Positions 1-9,335 of a stretch of DNA of 64,000 bases are shown here, one piece after another. Positions within the stretch are counted from its first letter, which is position 1; each line of letters begins with the position of its first letter. The notes beneath the pieces were generated by a model. It saw nothing but the letters and a program-made list of their open reading frames with translations. It had not been told where the DNA came from and did no database searches. The position numbers and the translations under genes are program-made. This stretch comes from Promethearchaeota archaeon Loki_b31. GTDB lineage: Archaea; Asgardarchaeota; Lokiarchaeia; Sigyniarchaeales; SOKP01. The stretch lies in NCBI GenBank assembly GCA_005222975.1, contig NJBI01000009.1, positions 20,449-84,448 on the forward strand. Direction: 5' to 3'.

Positions 1-64
1 CTCTAATTTTGTATCTTATCAAAATTTTTCTTTTTTAAACGCTTGATTTGATATCAAAGGTATA

Positions 65-352
65 ATGGACTCTAAGACCGAAAAAGATCCGTTTGACCTC
101 AACTTCAAAAAAAAAGTTAGGATGAAGGATTTTTTAGTCTTTAAAGAATCGAACGACGACCAAGACAATTATAAAATCATAGAGTTCGAAAAAACAAAAG
201 AGCAGAACCTTGAAGTTCTACAATTCATCCAAAGAATGATTAAAAGCAATCCGGACTTGAATTCGAGTCAAGTAAAAGATTATTTAAAGCGCCAGCGGTA
301 CTTTATTAAGCTATACTTGAAAGAAATTAATAAAGATCGTGTTGATGAATAA
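65..352 (+). CDS. Hypothetical small charged protein
   Basis: A 95-residue protein that I do not recognise. It is rich in Lys, Asp and Glu, has no signal peptide or membrane segment, and its C-terminal half (about residues 45-90) is predicted by eye to be helical and amphipathic. The ATG at 65 is the first in frame; no clear Shine-Dalgarno sequence precedes it, so the message may be leaderless. It lies upstream of another small plus-strand gene and converges with the zinc-protein/Hef operon. Its codons resemble those of the neighbouring real genes (GAT, GAA, TCG, ATC), which supports coding, but no function can be given. Confidence 0.6.
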   Translation: MDSKTEKDPFDLNFKKKVRMKDFLVFKESNDDQDNYKIIEFEKTKEQNLEVLQFIQRMIKSNPDLNSSQVKDYLKRQRYFIKLYLKEINKDRVDE

Positions 353-409
353 TTTTTTTTTATATAAGATCGCGGTTTTTGGTAGTAAAACCTTAAAAAA
401 ACCAGTAAA

Positions 410-670
410 ATGAGTTTAGAAGCAGATAAAAAAAATAAGCAAGAGCCAGTGATTGTAGAAGTCCAAGAGTACGACAACATCAAAATTATCCTTTCGAAAA
501 TAATAGTTCCCTTTTCTGAGATCGCGAAAGAATTAAGTGCGCCCGATGTATATTCTGGTTGCAAAAACATCCCTTTTGAAAATCGCGATCCGTTCTATAA
601 AAGCGTAATAAGGAATGAATTTGCCGATGCGATGCGTTCTTTTAGAAAGGAAAACGAACTTAAAGTGTAA
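410..670 (+). CDS. Hypothetical small protein
   Basis: An 86-residue acidic/basic soluble protein without recognisable domain. The sequence alternates hydrophobic strands (around residues 12-40) and a helical C-terminus ending in a charged tail. Its last bases overlap the 3' end of the convergent zinc-ribbon gene by about 11 bases. The antisense frame between 280 and 570 is less protein-like and was dropped. No function assigned. Confidence 0.6.
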   Translation: MSLEADKKNKQEPVIVEVQEYDNIKIILSKIIVPFSEIAKELSAPDVYSGCKNIPFENRDPFYKSVIRNEFADAMRSFRKENELKV

Positions 671-1220
671 AACTTAATCTTTTTTTATTTAGTTTATAGT
701 AATAGTTCTCGTCTTTTGACACGGTTAGAAGCCCAGCTTTTTTTGATCCTCTAACAAGCTCCGTTAATTTGGAGGTCGGGATCCCGTAATTTTCTGCCAT
801 AATCTTGAGCATGTACATTGGAAACTTCCCGTAAAGGTTAGATAGCTTTAACAACATTTCTTTAAATTTCACCTCATAACTTTTGTCCTCGTCGTTGTTT
901 TTCTCTGATAAAGTTATTCTTTTACTTTTAGGCTCGGTAGCACGGTCTTTAAAATTATTCGTAGCGACTACAAAATCGCTTTCCGACCTGAACTCTGGTA
1001 CGCTCAATTCGCTTTGTTTCTGTTTTACGGTGTCTACAGCAGCCGTCATCCCATAAACGATCTCCCCTAAGCTTAAAATATCTTTTACTTGGTGGGTGCG
1101 ACCGCAGCGCAAACATTTCTTAGTTTTTTGAACTATCTTAACGTAGGAATATTGCCGACACTTTTTACAAGCAAACACCAAGTAAGGAGTCTCGTCATTT
1201 CGAAAAGTTAATTCTTCCAT
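660..1220 (-). CDS. DUF1922-like zinc-ribbon protein with C-terminal winged helix
   Basis: A 186-residue protein. The N-terminus carries a zinc ribbon with Cys18, Cys21, Cys36 and Cys39 and the flow of residues (YLVFACKKC, then KTKKCLRCG and VKDI) seen in the archaeal DUF1922 family. Residues about 120-186 look like a winged-helix domain (AENYGIPTSKLTELVRGSKKAGLL), so a nucleic-acid-binding role is likely. The gene starts 1 base after the stop of the Hef helicase and is surely co-transcribed with it. Similar small zinc proteins often travel with archaeal replication/repair genes; that it assists Hef is inference from context only. Confidence 0.75.
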   Translation of the reverse strand: MEELTFRNDETPYLVFACKKCRQYSYVKIVQKTKKCLRCGRTHQVKDILSLGEIVYGMTAAVDTVKQKQSELSVPEFRSESDFVVATNNFKDRATEPKSKRITLSEKNNDEDKSYEVKFKEMLLKLSNLYGKFPMYMLKIMAENYGIPTSKLTELVRGSKKAGLLTVSKDENYYYKLNKKRLSFTL

Positions 1221-1221
1221 T

Positions 1222-3402
1222 TTAAAGACTCATACCTTCTTTTTCTTTTTTCGCGTGTAAATATATGTTTTTTAAGATAAAATATAGTTCTTCGGAGTTA
1301 TCAATCGGAATCGCTTGAAGATCGTTCTTCTGCCCCCAATTCATAACTTTTTGTTTAAGCAACCTTTCTTCTTCTCGAAATTCTTCATTAAAATCGACAA
1401 AATCGAAAATCGAAACTATTAAGTGGTATTTTTTGCTTAATAAAATAATTTTTTTTAAAAGCGCATCCTCTATGAATTGGTGAGGATCGATAACTTGGAT
1501 TATTACTCGATCAAGCAAATTTAAGTGAATTATCGATTTAGCTATTTCAAAAGGGATTTGGTCGCGTTGGAGCTTCTTTCTTACGCCAAATTTAACTGGA
1601 AACGACTGACTTATCTTGATCTCGGTAGCAATATGTTTTTTTTCTTCGTTAATTGTAGTTTTTTGAAAGTACCTTAGCAAATTAGCTTGTTTTTTGGTGC
1701 CTTTAATCTTTTTCATGTCTGCGAGGGGTACTTCTGCTATTAATCTCGCATCAATAATAGTTTCTACAGGAGATTGTGAATGATTATAAGACGTTTTTAA
1801 TTGCTTCCCGCTTTTAAGGTTAAGGTTCATCTTTTTTAGCTTGTTCAGAGCGATGTGCATGTAAATTTCGTCGTGTGTGTCCTTACAATAAAGGATAATT
1901 ACTTTTCCTTCTCGATGTCGCGCAGTCCTTCCTTTTCTCTGGATAAACCTAATTTCTGAGGCCACCACGTCGTAAAATATTACCAAATCGCACTCTGCTA
2001 TGTCGAGACCTTCTTCACCTACGTTAGTGCTTACTAAAACGTTGTATTGGCCTTGTTTGAATTGCTCTAGTATTTCGAGTTGTTTTTTCTGAGACAGTCC
2101 TTTGTCGTCTTTTGATTTGGTTGATTGTCCAACGAATCGAGCGGGTTGGATTAAATTTTTTCCGTTTAATTTAAGTTTGTTTGTTATGTTTTTTACCGAG
2201 TCCCGAAGCTTTACAAATACTAAAACCCTCGAGGGTGGGTTATTTTCAAACTCTTGGACCAACAATTTTTCTAACACGTAAAATTTTGGGTGAATCAAAC
2301 GTTCAGGATAGTAATCTTCGTTTTTTTTAAGCTCAATAAATATTTGGTTTATTCTATGATCTGAGGCTAGTATTTTTACCGCTTTCGAGCTATTTTTTTT
2401 ACGAGCGTTTTGCTTTATCTTAGTTAGATAGATTAACAACACATCCAAACCTTGTTGTTCGATTAGTTCGAGCATGTGAAAAAGAATTAGCCCTTGTGCA
2501 TTCACCGAAATAGCGCTATAAACCCCTGTTTTATCGCCATCTCCTTGAACTAACCTCACCAATTCGGCATTGAGCTTTAGCAAGTCCTTACGGATCACCT
2601 TAGTATATAACTTGTCAGCTTTAACGCTCAAGAAACCTAATTGCGAAAGATACTGCAACCTCTCTTCTAAAAGGTTTTGAACGGCGATGTAGGCTTCCTC
2701 CATTAATTCGGTTAGATTAACGCCGATTTTATAAACATCCATCGGTTTCAAATATGTTTTTACATCAACATCTTTTCTCGTGCGCGTGTGTATGTTTTCC
2801 AGAGGAACGTGTAGGTTTTTACATAGAACTCTGATTTTTTCTTTAGTCGCTCCAGGGCTAGCGGTCAACCCCAAAATAGTTCCGTCCGGGTTTTGATCTG
2901 TATATTCGTCCGCTATTAAAGTGTAAGCGTAATCGCCAGAAGCGTGATGAGCTTCGTCAAAAATTATTAAACACACTCTTTCTAAAGTGTATTTTCTATT
3001 AGCGAGGTCGTTTCTCAATGTCTGGGGCGTGTAAAAAATGATTTGATTTTCTCGAAAAAAATCTACTCTTTTTTCAGGAGGAATTTTACCAGTTAAAACA
3101 ACGAATTGTTCTTCTGGGATCGTCATTAAGGTTCTAAAAGAATCGTAGTGTTGGTTAATTAACGGTCGCGTAGGGGCTAATACTATAACTTTAGTTTTAG
3201 TGGGAAACTTTTCTAAGATTTTTGCGGCAACATAGACTCCGATTATAGTTTTTCCGAGTCCGGTTGGAAGCACCACCAGCGAATTTTTAGACGCGCACGC
3301 TTGAGCTATCTTTAGTTGGTATTCCCTATGCTCGATCTGTTTTTCTCGCAAGTATTTATTTTTCGAATTTTTATTACTGTTTCTTTCTTCTATTTCAATC
3401 AC
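1222..3402 (-). CDS. hef: Hef/FANCM-type superfamily 2 helicase with degenerate nuclease-like tail
   Basis: A 726-residue DNA helicase of the Hef/FANCM/Mph1 group, which processes stalled forks and branched DNA. Walker A (LPTGLGKT) is at residues 45-52, the DEAH box at 149-152, motif III (TASPG) near 180-184, a helical insert typical of Hef at about 220-350, and motif VI (QRKGRTAR) at 488-495. Euryarchaeal Hef carries an XPF nuclease at the C-terminus; here residues about 545-722 have a similar overall pattern (TIIDARLIAEVP near 548-559, then VIIQVID and AIPIDNSEELYFIL) but no GDX(n)ERKX3D catalytic motif is visible. It starts with GTG at 3402, preceded by GAGGATA as a ribosome-binding site, 16 bases after the winged-helix gene upstream. 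Confidence 0.9.
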   Translation of the reverse strand: MIEIEERNSNKNSKNKYLREKQIEHREYQLKIAQACASKNSLVVLPTGLGKTIIGVYVAAKILEKFPTKTKVIVLAPTRPLINQHYDSFRTLMTIPEEQFVVLTGKIPPEKRVDFFRENQIIFYTPQTLRNDLANRKYTLERVCLIIFDEAHHASGDYAYTLIADEYTDQNPDGTILGLTASPGATKEKIRVLCKNLHVPLENIHTRTRKDVDVKTYLKPMDVYKIGVNLTELMEEAYIAVQNLLEERLQYLSQLGFLSVKADKLYTKVIRKDLLKLNAELVRLVQGDGDKTGVYSAISVNAQGLILFHMLELIEQQGLDVLLIYLTKIKQNARKKNSSKAVKILASDHRINQIFIELKKNEDYYPERLIHPKFYVLEKLLVQEFENNPPSRVLVFVKLRDSVKNITNKLKLNGKNLIQPARFVGQSTKSKDDKGLSQKKQLEILEQFKQGQYNVLVSTNVGEEGLDIAECDLVIFYDVVASEIRFIQRKGRTARHREGKVIILYCKDTHDEIYMHIALNKLKKMNLNLKSGKQLKTSYNHSQSPVETIIDARLIAEVPLADMKKIKGTKKQANLLRYFQKTTINEEKKHIATEIKISQSFPVKFGVRKKLQRDQIPFEIAKSIIHLNLLDRVIIQVIDPHQFIEDALLKKIILLSKKYHLIVSIFDFVDFNEEFREEERLLKQKVMNWGQKNDLQAIPIDNSEELYFILKNIYLHAKKEKEGMSL

Positions 3403-3418
3403 TATCCTCGAACTCCCT

Positions 3419-3994
3419 CTAAACGATTTTTACGAAGTATTCTCCTATTTGTAGTTTGGAAACCAATTTTTTGGTTCTCTCGTAAGACAAGATTAAGTTA
3501 CCCGCGTCTACCGCTAATTCTGAAGGGTACACGAGACCGTTACTTTTACTCTCGAAAAAGTACGGGTGAGCCTTCTTTAGCTCTTTTACCTTTCTCGCAA
3601 GCTCGGTACCGTTTCTTTTCACATCGAACCCTTTTCCGATTTTTACGCGTTGAAAAAAGTAGACGATGTCGCTTAACAATTTAACTTGGTCTCGATCAAT
3701 TTCTATTTCTTTTAGCTCGAGAACGCTCCCGTCTTTAACTTCAGATTTTGGCTTTAAAATTAAGTAAGTTTTGTCGTTTTTCCATTTTTTACAGAGAACA
3801 TAGCCTTCGAAAACACAATTAAATAACTTTTGGAAGCGAAAAATTACCTCTAAAACCGCGTCTAATTCGCTCGCAGATAGTTTGAGGTACTCAGCTAACT
3901 TGTCGAGACTAAATAGATTATTTTTTCGGACTTGGAACATCTCCAACGCTGATAGGATCTGATTTAACTGCTTAATTTTTACGCTCTGAGCCAT
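3419..3994 (-). CDS. Hypothetical protein with N-terminal winged-helix-like region
   Basis: A 191-residue soluble protein, first gene of a three-gene minus-strand operon with the Hef helicase (16-base gap) and the DUF1922-like protein. Residues about 5-60 (LNQILSALEMFQ ... FSLDKLAEYLKLSASELDAVL) have the spacing of a helix-turn-helix or winged helix; the rest alternates strands and helices (LILKPKSEV; VYPSELAVDAG). No catalytic motif is evident. Context suggests a DNA-repair or replication accessory protein, but that is inference. Confidence 0.7.
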   Translation of the reverse strand: MAQSVKIKQLNQILSALEMFQVRKNNLFSLDKLAEYLKLSASELDAVLEVIFRFQKLFNCVFEGYVLCKKWKNDKTYLILKPKSEVKDGSVLELKEIEIDRDQVKLLSDIVYFFQRVKIGKGFDVKRNGTELARKVKELKKAHPYFFESKSNGLVYPSELAVDAGNLILSYERTKKLVSKLQIGEYFVKIV

Positions 3995-4089
3995 TACTAC
4001 CTAAATTTATCGAGAGAATAAAAAGGAAAAATCTTAGACATATTAAGAAAAAAAAGAAAAACAAAATTTATTTAATATATAGTCAGATG

Positions 4090-7035
4090 TTATTGTGGAG
4101 CGGAGCGACTCAACCTAGATTTGAATTTTAATTTATTTTTCTTTTTAGCGAATTCTTTGTTAAAGTGCCCTTTTTTTAAGGTGCTGAAAATTACTCCTGA
4201 GCCTACAACCCCAATAATTATGGCCAAAGGAGGCGTTAAGTTTGCGTCGCTTTCGTAACTTGGAATAAGATCCTCTAAATCCGTATAAGTGTAAGTAATG
4301 GCGATCACAAATTGCGAACTCGAATGGAAGGGATCTTCCATGAATATTTCAAAACGATAATTTCCGAAGTAAGAAGGTCGATAGACGAAAGTAAATGTGG
4401 TGCTTTTCAAATCGTTTTTCGAAGCAAAAAATATAGTGTCAATTAAAATACCGTTCCTATACACTTCAGCGCGCATAAGTCCATCGTACACGGGCTGTTC
4501 TCCGGAAGCGAATCGTAAGGACGCGATAACAGTGATTTCGATTTTAGATTCAGTTTTTGAGACTAAAGTGTTGTAAATCGAATCGAAAGTGGTTTGAAAC
4601 GAAATCGGAAATTGTGCGACCTTAAGGCTACCGTCGTACACGCACAATTCTCCTTCGATTAGAGGGTAATTCTGAGGGTCAATAGGAACATTTATTTCTT
4701 TCTGGTGAGTATGGTTATCCATTTTATCTAATAGAATGGTTCCGAGTTGCTCGCTTTCTAGTTTAACCGTCATGTATAGTCCGAAATCAGACAAAATTAT
4801 ATTGCACAACTCGACAGAAATTAAGTTGTTTCCTCCTAATTGGATGGAGTTAGAGTACTGGGCGTTAATTCTTATGGGATCGTTTTTAGCCATTTCGCAG
4901 ATCCACGCGAAAGCTTCTTGCTCCAACGCGTTCCTTTCCGTAGACTCAAAAAACTCGTGGTGAGAGCCAGAATAAATCGATTGTATTAGCGAGTGCGATT
5001 GTTCCACATCGAAAACTGCCGATAAGTTTAAAATCTCGGATATTTTGTAGCTGAAATAGAGATTTTTGACGTTTGAGTAATTAAGGTGGTTAAAAACGAA
5101 GTTCTCTATTTTGGTACTATCCAAATTGTACTCGTCAATTGCCTTCAAGATATAAATCGCGTAGTAAGTGTTTTCTAAAGCGATCTCGATCGAGTTAGAG
5201 TATTTTACATCAAAATAAAGTTCTGTCGGAGATCCTATTATATTTCTAATGATATAAGTCGCTAAAGCTGATTCATCGAAGCCTAAGTTTGTGATAGGTC
5301 CCAACCCTAAATAATCGGCAATAAGTTCCATAACTTTTACCGCGTAAAAAGAGTACTGCAAGTAAATAAATCGACTCTTCCATTCTGAAGAGGAGAATAT
5401 GTTATCGAACTGAAAAGCTCCAAAACTTTCTTGGTATTCTGGGTCCATAAATTGCGAATCGATTACATCCTGCAACTCGGAATTAAGGTCGTGAGATGAA
5501 GCAAAATCGTTCAATTTAAATATTTTCTGAAGAGAATTAAGGATGAGATATGTTTCTTTGTGTGAGTACAACGCGTTTATTTTGTCGATGTGTTTATGAA
5601 AACCTAAAGTATAATAGTCGAGTTGTTTGGAACGGAAACGCGTAACAATTGGGTCCAGCTTAGTACATGCGAAAAAATCGTATTGTCCGCCCATATACAG
5701 CGCGCTACCTTCTAAAAGGTTGTATAATCCTTGTATGTCTAAGTCCACGATTCGGTCGAAATAATCGTACGAAGAAATAATCGAGTGGATAAGCTCTATT
5801 GAAGTGTAATCTTCCGAGAGCAATGAATACCCGTTAAATTGAGGGAAGAGCCGAATATAAGAGGCAATTTCGTTTTTTGTGCTCAGAGTCAATTCTGAGA
5901 TCGCTCCTGTGCTTGCGAGAGACCTTACGATTTGAAAAGTGTCTATTAATTCGTGGTATTTGATCGTAGTCGAAGCGTCCCAACCGCCCAAAGCGTTTCT
6001 ATTATTAATTATGAAGCTAATTACTTCGTTTCTGTTAATACCTGTAAAGCCCGTAATGCCTGACAATTCTAAATTTATGGCAGTTGCGACGATGTTAGTG
6101 TAATTAGTGAACAAAATGACCGAAGATATATCGAAGAAAAAGTCTTCGGGGTGATAAAGGTCGTTCAGATCTTGGTGAAACCTAGCCGTGTCAATAACAT
6201 CGACATAGCTACTCCCAAAAGTTTCTAAGGTTTTTATGGCGTAAAAAGACGCGAATTGATTCGGTCCTAACTCTAACAAAGAATCAAATAATGGCTCGTT
6301 ATCATTATAGAAGCCTGCGTGAGAGCCAACCGATTGCAACCCGTCTATATAGCTTACGATGTCGCTCCTTTCTTGAGAGTAGCTGCTCCAATCAGATATA
6401 AGAAGATCGAGTGTTATCACCGCATAATATGTATTATCTGCAGTAGGAATTTTAAGACCTTCGTCTAGCGAAGCGTCGTATGGCTGACCTATAAATCCAT
6501 GTAGGTTAGGATTGTAACACTCCCAAATAAAATCGATGGTTTCAGCAGTATCGATAAAACTTAAAGCATTTAGAATGTCTAAAGATAGCACAGCGTAGCA
6601 ATTAACCTCCAACAAAGTAGTTAGCGGCATATACAACCCCGGTATTATAGAAGACAAGTATCTTTTCGCGCTTGAATCTACGAACTGGTGAGAGCTTGAG
6701 TTGTAAAACGACATTACATAATTAGAAACTTCTCCTTGGTCGATTTCGCTTAGTTTTCCGATGGAGTCTAAAACTGAAAGCGCGTAATAAGTGGCTTGAA
6801 GCGAATCGGAGTAAAACTGAGGGTAATAACCGTAGGTAGAATAATCATCGTTTTTGGAGTCGAATATAGATTCGATAATTTCGAGGTTTGTCGCATTGGA
6901 AGATTTCAAAGTATCGAACTTGACGTCGGTTACGATATCAGGAGCGGCTATAGACTTGTTGCCAATAATCAAAAAACAAGCTAAAAATACGATTGATACA
7001 ATTCCAATTATAACTATAGTTTTTTTCGATCGCAT
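4090..7035 (-). CDS. Exported alpha/alpha-toroid (squalene-cyclase/prenyltransferase repeat-like) surface protein
   Basis: A 981-residue exported protein. It has an N-terminal signal/anchor (IVIIGIVSIVFLACFLIIG, about residues 7-25) and a C-terminal membrane helix (LAIIIGVVGSGVIFSTL) followed by a Lys/Arg-rich tail. Between them repeated units of the form Tyr-Tyr-Ala-(hydrophobic)3-Leu plus a glycine-containing turn recur (TYYALSVLDSI, TYYAVITLDLL, NTYYAIYILKAI, SFYAVKVMELI), as in the alpha/alpha toroid of squalene cyclases and prenyltransferase beta subunits. The DXDD or zinc-binding catalytic residues of those enzymes are not obvious, so this is probably a binding or structural domain. Residues about 770-930 look like beta-sandwich. 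It acts outside the membrane. The ATG at 7035 gives the signal peptide. Confidence 0.8.
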   Translation of the reverse strand: MRSKKTIVIIGIVSIVFLACFLIIGNKSIAAPDIVTDVKFDTLKSSNATNLEIIESIFDSKNDDYSTYGYYPQFYSDSLQATYYALSVLDSIGKLSEIDQGEVSNYVMSFYNSSSHQFVDSSAKRYLSSIIPGLYMPLTTLLEVNCYAVLSLDILNALSFIDTAETIDFIWECYNPNLHGFIGQPYDASLDEGLKIPTADNTYYAVITLDLLISDWSSYSQERSDIVSYIDGLQSVGSHAGFYNDNEPLFDSLLELGPNQFASFYAIKTLETFGSSYVDVIDTARFHQDLNDLYHPEDFFFDISSVILFTNYTNIVATAINLELSGITGFTGINRNEVISFIINNRNALGGWDASTTIKYHELIDTFQIVRSLASTGAISELTLSTKNEIASYIRLFPQFNGYSLLSEDYTSIELIHSIISSYDYFDRIVDLDIQGLYNLLEGSALYMGGQYDFFACTKLDPIVTRFRSKQLDYYTLGFHKHIDKINALYSHKETYLILNSLQKIFKLNDFASSHDLNSELQDVIDSQFMDPEYQESFGAFQFDNIFSSSEWKSRFIYLQYSFYAVKVMELIADYLGLGPITNLGFDESALATYIIRNIIGSPTELYFDVKYSNSIEIALENTYYAIYILKAIDEYNLDSTKIENFVFNHLNYSNVKNLYFSYKISEILNLSAVFDVEQSHSLIQSIYSGSHHEFFESTERNALEQEAFAWICEMAKNDPIRINAQYSNSIQLGGNNLISVELCNIILSDFGLYMTVKLESEQLGTILLDKMDNHTHQKEINVPIDPQNYPLIEGELCVYDGSLKVAQFPISFQTTFDSIYNTLVSKTESKIEITVIASLRFASGEQPVYDGLMRAEVYRNGILIDTIFFASKNDLKSTTFTFVYRPSYFGNYRFEIFMEDPFHSSSQFVIAITYTYTDLEDLIPSYESDANLTPPLAIIIGVVGSGVIFSTLKKGHFNKEFAKKKNKLKFKSRLSRSAPQ

Positions 7036-7319
7036 AATATTTCACGTGAATATGTTTTTAAAAAAGCTTTTAGACTAGATTAGTCGTAAGTTTATAAAAG
7101 AAAAAAAGAAGTTTCCGACAGATTTATGAATGCCAAATTAACTTGTTTTAATTTAACTTCTATGGGTAATTTCATTATGGTAAAAATTAAAATAAATCTC
7201 GAAAACTAACTTTTCTTACCAGAGCGCTTCTCTCTTAAAAAAAGATATAACTTAATCCAACAAAAAATGTCAGTAAAGAATATATGTTTAATTGTCTTTA
7301 TATTTTTCTTGAAAATACT

Positions 7320-7676
7320 ATGAAAAAAAAAATTCAAAATATTATTTTTCTTATTATTGGTTTCATTTTTATGTCAATTGCAATCTTCCCAATAGTTTAT
7401 TTTCATGTAATTTTTTTCGATAAAACTAATAGTTTTGCTTATTACCTATTTAAGGGGGAACCATATTACAATTTAATCTTATTTACATTTATATTCTTTC
7501 TTTTAAGCTTCTTTTTTATAGTTCCTGGAATAAGTTTGTTCCAACATGAAAAAGAAGAGAAACCATTCTCATTTAAACGAAGCTTTTATATTCTTGTATT
7601 TGTATCGTTAATTGAATTTTTTATAATGAATCTTCTTTTCCCAGGAGTAATCATAACTATGCCCCCTCCAAATTAA
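7320..7676 (+). CDS. Small membrane protein, three predicted helices
   Basis: A 118-residue integral membrane protein with about three hydrophobic segments (IIFLIIGFIFMSIAIFPIVY; LILFTFIFFLLSFFFIVPG; FYILVFVSLIEFFIMNLLF). I place the start at the ATG at 7320, followed by four lysines, which gives a normal cytoplasmic N-terminus; an upstream in-frame start at 7284 would add twelve residues. No family recognised. It stands alone between the divergent toroid protein and the beta-helix protein. Confidence 0.6.
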   Translation: MKKKIQNIIFLIIGFIFMSIAIFPIVYFHVIFFDKTNSFAYYLFKGEPYYNLILFTFIFFLLSFFFIVPGISLFQHEKEEKPFSFKRSFYILVFVSLIEFFIMNLLFPGVIITMPPPN

Positions 7677-7786
7677 TTTTATAATTTATAAAGTCATCTT
7701 TAAAATACTACTGATATCGGTAATTTCATTTAAAGGGTTATACAACCCTTTTGAAATCATTTCAATCGCTAAACTTGATTGACATA

Positions 7787-7822
7787 ATTATTAATTATTT
7801 ACAAATTATTAATTACTTACAA
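7787..7822. repeat. Two tandem 18-bp units upstream of the beta-helix gene
   Basis: Two head-to-tail copies of an 18-bp AT-rich unit (7787-7804 and 7805-7822) differing at one position. The pair ends 16 bases before the start of the beta-helix surface protein at 7839, so it lies in its promoter or leader region. It could be regulator-binding sites or simple slippage; nothing in the sequence decides. Confidence 0.7.
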
Positions 7823-7838
7823 ATCATATCTTACAATT

Positions 7839-9296
7839 ATGGTGAAAATGAAATCGAAATCAAAATTAAAAATATTAATTTTAATCGCTTTAGGAATCTT
7901 TTTCGCTTTATCACCAATGATTACCGTCAATTTTAGTTTTATTACAGGTAATAGCAACAAATATTTGGAATATAGCGATGATATTAATTTAGATAATAAA
8001 AATCTAAAAATCTCAGCAGTTTCGGAAAGAATTCATATAATCAATAATTCCGGATGGGTTGCTTTTAAAAACGCTGGAAATTGTACGGGAGAAGGCACTT
8101 ATTCCGACCCTTATGTCATAGAAGATTTGGTAATAGATGGCGGAGGTTCGGAAAATTGCATCTGGATTGAAAACTCTAGCGTTTATTTTAGGATTGAAAA
8201 TTGTTCCATTTCTTATTCCATGATAGGAATACAATTATCAAATGTAAACAATTCTCTGATAATCACGAATAATTGTTCGCCGAATAATTGTGCGATATAT
8301 TTATTGGAATGTAATAATAACACCCTTTCGGGGAACACCGCAAATAACAACTTTCATGGGATATATTTATTCGATAGTAATAATAACACCATTTCGGGGA
8401 ACACCGCAAATGATAATACTATGAATGGGATATCTGTAAACTATTTTACGGGGATACCTGTAAGCGGGAATAATATCATTATTTCGGGAAACACCGCAAA
8501 TAACAACGAAAATGGTATATTCTTATATAATAGTAACTATAGCACCATCTCGGGAAACACCGCTAACGATAATACTTATAGTGGAATATTTTTAAGCGGG
8601 AATAATAACATTATTTCAGAAAACAACGCAATTAATAATAGCGGTGGGATATTAAATAGCGTTGGGATAGTAGTGGGGATGATAAGTAATTATAACAATA
8701 CTATTTCGGGAAACACCGCAAGCAACAACGACTATGGGATATTTTTACGCGGTAATAACAACACTATTTCGGGAAACACCGCTAACGATAATACTGATTA
8801 TGGAATATGTATAAGTGAGTCTAGTAATAACACAATTTTGAGAAACACAGCAAATAACAACAACTATGGTATATGCTTAGAAGAAGCTAGTGATAATAAC
8901 AACATTACGGAAAATATCGTAAATTACAATTATTTGATAGGCATTTATTTAGACTCCAGTAATGGGAATATTATATATTTTAATTGCTTTAATAATTACC
9001 TCAATGCTATTGATGATGGTTCGAATAATCATTGGGATAATGGAATTAAGGGGAATTATTGGAGTGATTATACAGGTTCAGACGCAGATGGCGACGGAAT
9101 TGGTGATGTGCCATATAAAATTACTGGTTCTGCAGGAAGTCAAGACAACTTTCCATTAATGAAATGTCCATTTTCAGCTCAAGATGATGGAGGAATTCCA
9201 ATCGAACTGGTTATTTTTATTTCGGTTATTAGTGGAGCAGCATTGGTAAGCGTTGTATCCATATTGTTAATTAGACATAAAAGGAAGAGAATATAA
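7839..9296 (+). CDS. NosD-like right-handed beta-helix surface protein
   Basis: A 485-residue exported protein. Residues about 8-30 form a signal peptide (ILILIALGIFFALSPMITV). The body is a series of parallel beta-helix turns of about 22 residues with the repeated core GNTANDN/NN and NNTISGNTA, the PbH1/NosD copper-binding-like repeat common in archaeal surface proteins. A calcium-binding-like Asp-rich stretch (SDADGDGIGDVPY) follows, then a linker starting GGIP and a C-terminal membrane helix (ELVIFISVISGAALVSVVSI) with a basic tail, a typical Asgard surface anchor. The coding repeats are also near-identical at the DNA level. Ligand unknown; adhesion or carbohydrate binding is a guess. Confidence 0.85.
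   Translation: MVKMKSKSKLKILILIALGIFFALSPMITVNFSFITGNSNKYLEYSDDINLDNKNLKISAVSERIHIINNSGWVAFKNAGNCTGEGTYSDPYVIEDLVIDGGGSENCIWIENSSVYFRIENCSISYSMIGIQLSNVNNSLIITNNCSPNNCAIYLLECNNNTLSGNTANNNFHGIYLFDSNNNTISGNTANDNTMNGISVNYFTGIPVSGNNIIISGNTANNNENGIFLYNSNYSTISGNTANDNTYSGIFLSGNNNIISENNAINNSGGILNSVGIVVGMISNYNNTISGNTASNNDYGIFLRGNNNTISGNTANDNTDYGICISESSNNTILRNTANNNNYGICLEEASDNNNITENIVNYNYLIGIYLDSSNGNIIYFNCFNNYLNAIDDGSNNHWDNGIKGNYWSDYTGSDADGDGIGDVPYKITGSAGSQDNFPLMKCPFSAQDDGGIPIELVIFISVISGAALVSVVSILLIRHKRKRI
8310..8900 (+). repeat. Coding tandem repeats of the beta-helix protein
   Basis: Imperfect repeats of about 66 bases with the core ATTTCGGGAAACACCGC recur around 8328, 8395, 8484, 8550, 8706 and 8770. 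The copies near 8550 and 8770 are identical over more than 25 bases, pointing to recent recombination or gene conversion between repeat units. Confidence 0.75.
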
Positions 9297-9335
9297 TTAT
9301 TAAAAAACAAGAGAAAAAAAAGTAGGAAAGTAGCG

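Noticed and set aside
3316..3684. 122-residue plus-strand ORF over the Hef start
   Set aside because: Antisense to two real genes, with Arg/Phe-rich low-quality composition.
8310..8900. CRISPR-like array
   Set aside because: The regular repeats are in-frame coding repeats of a beta-helix protein with no unique spacers of constant length.
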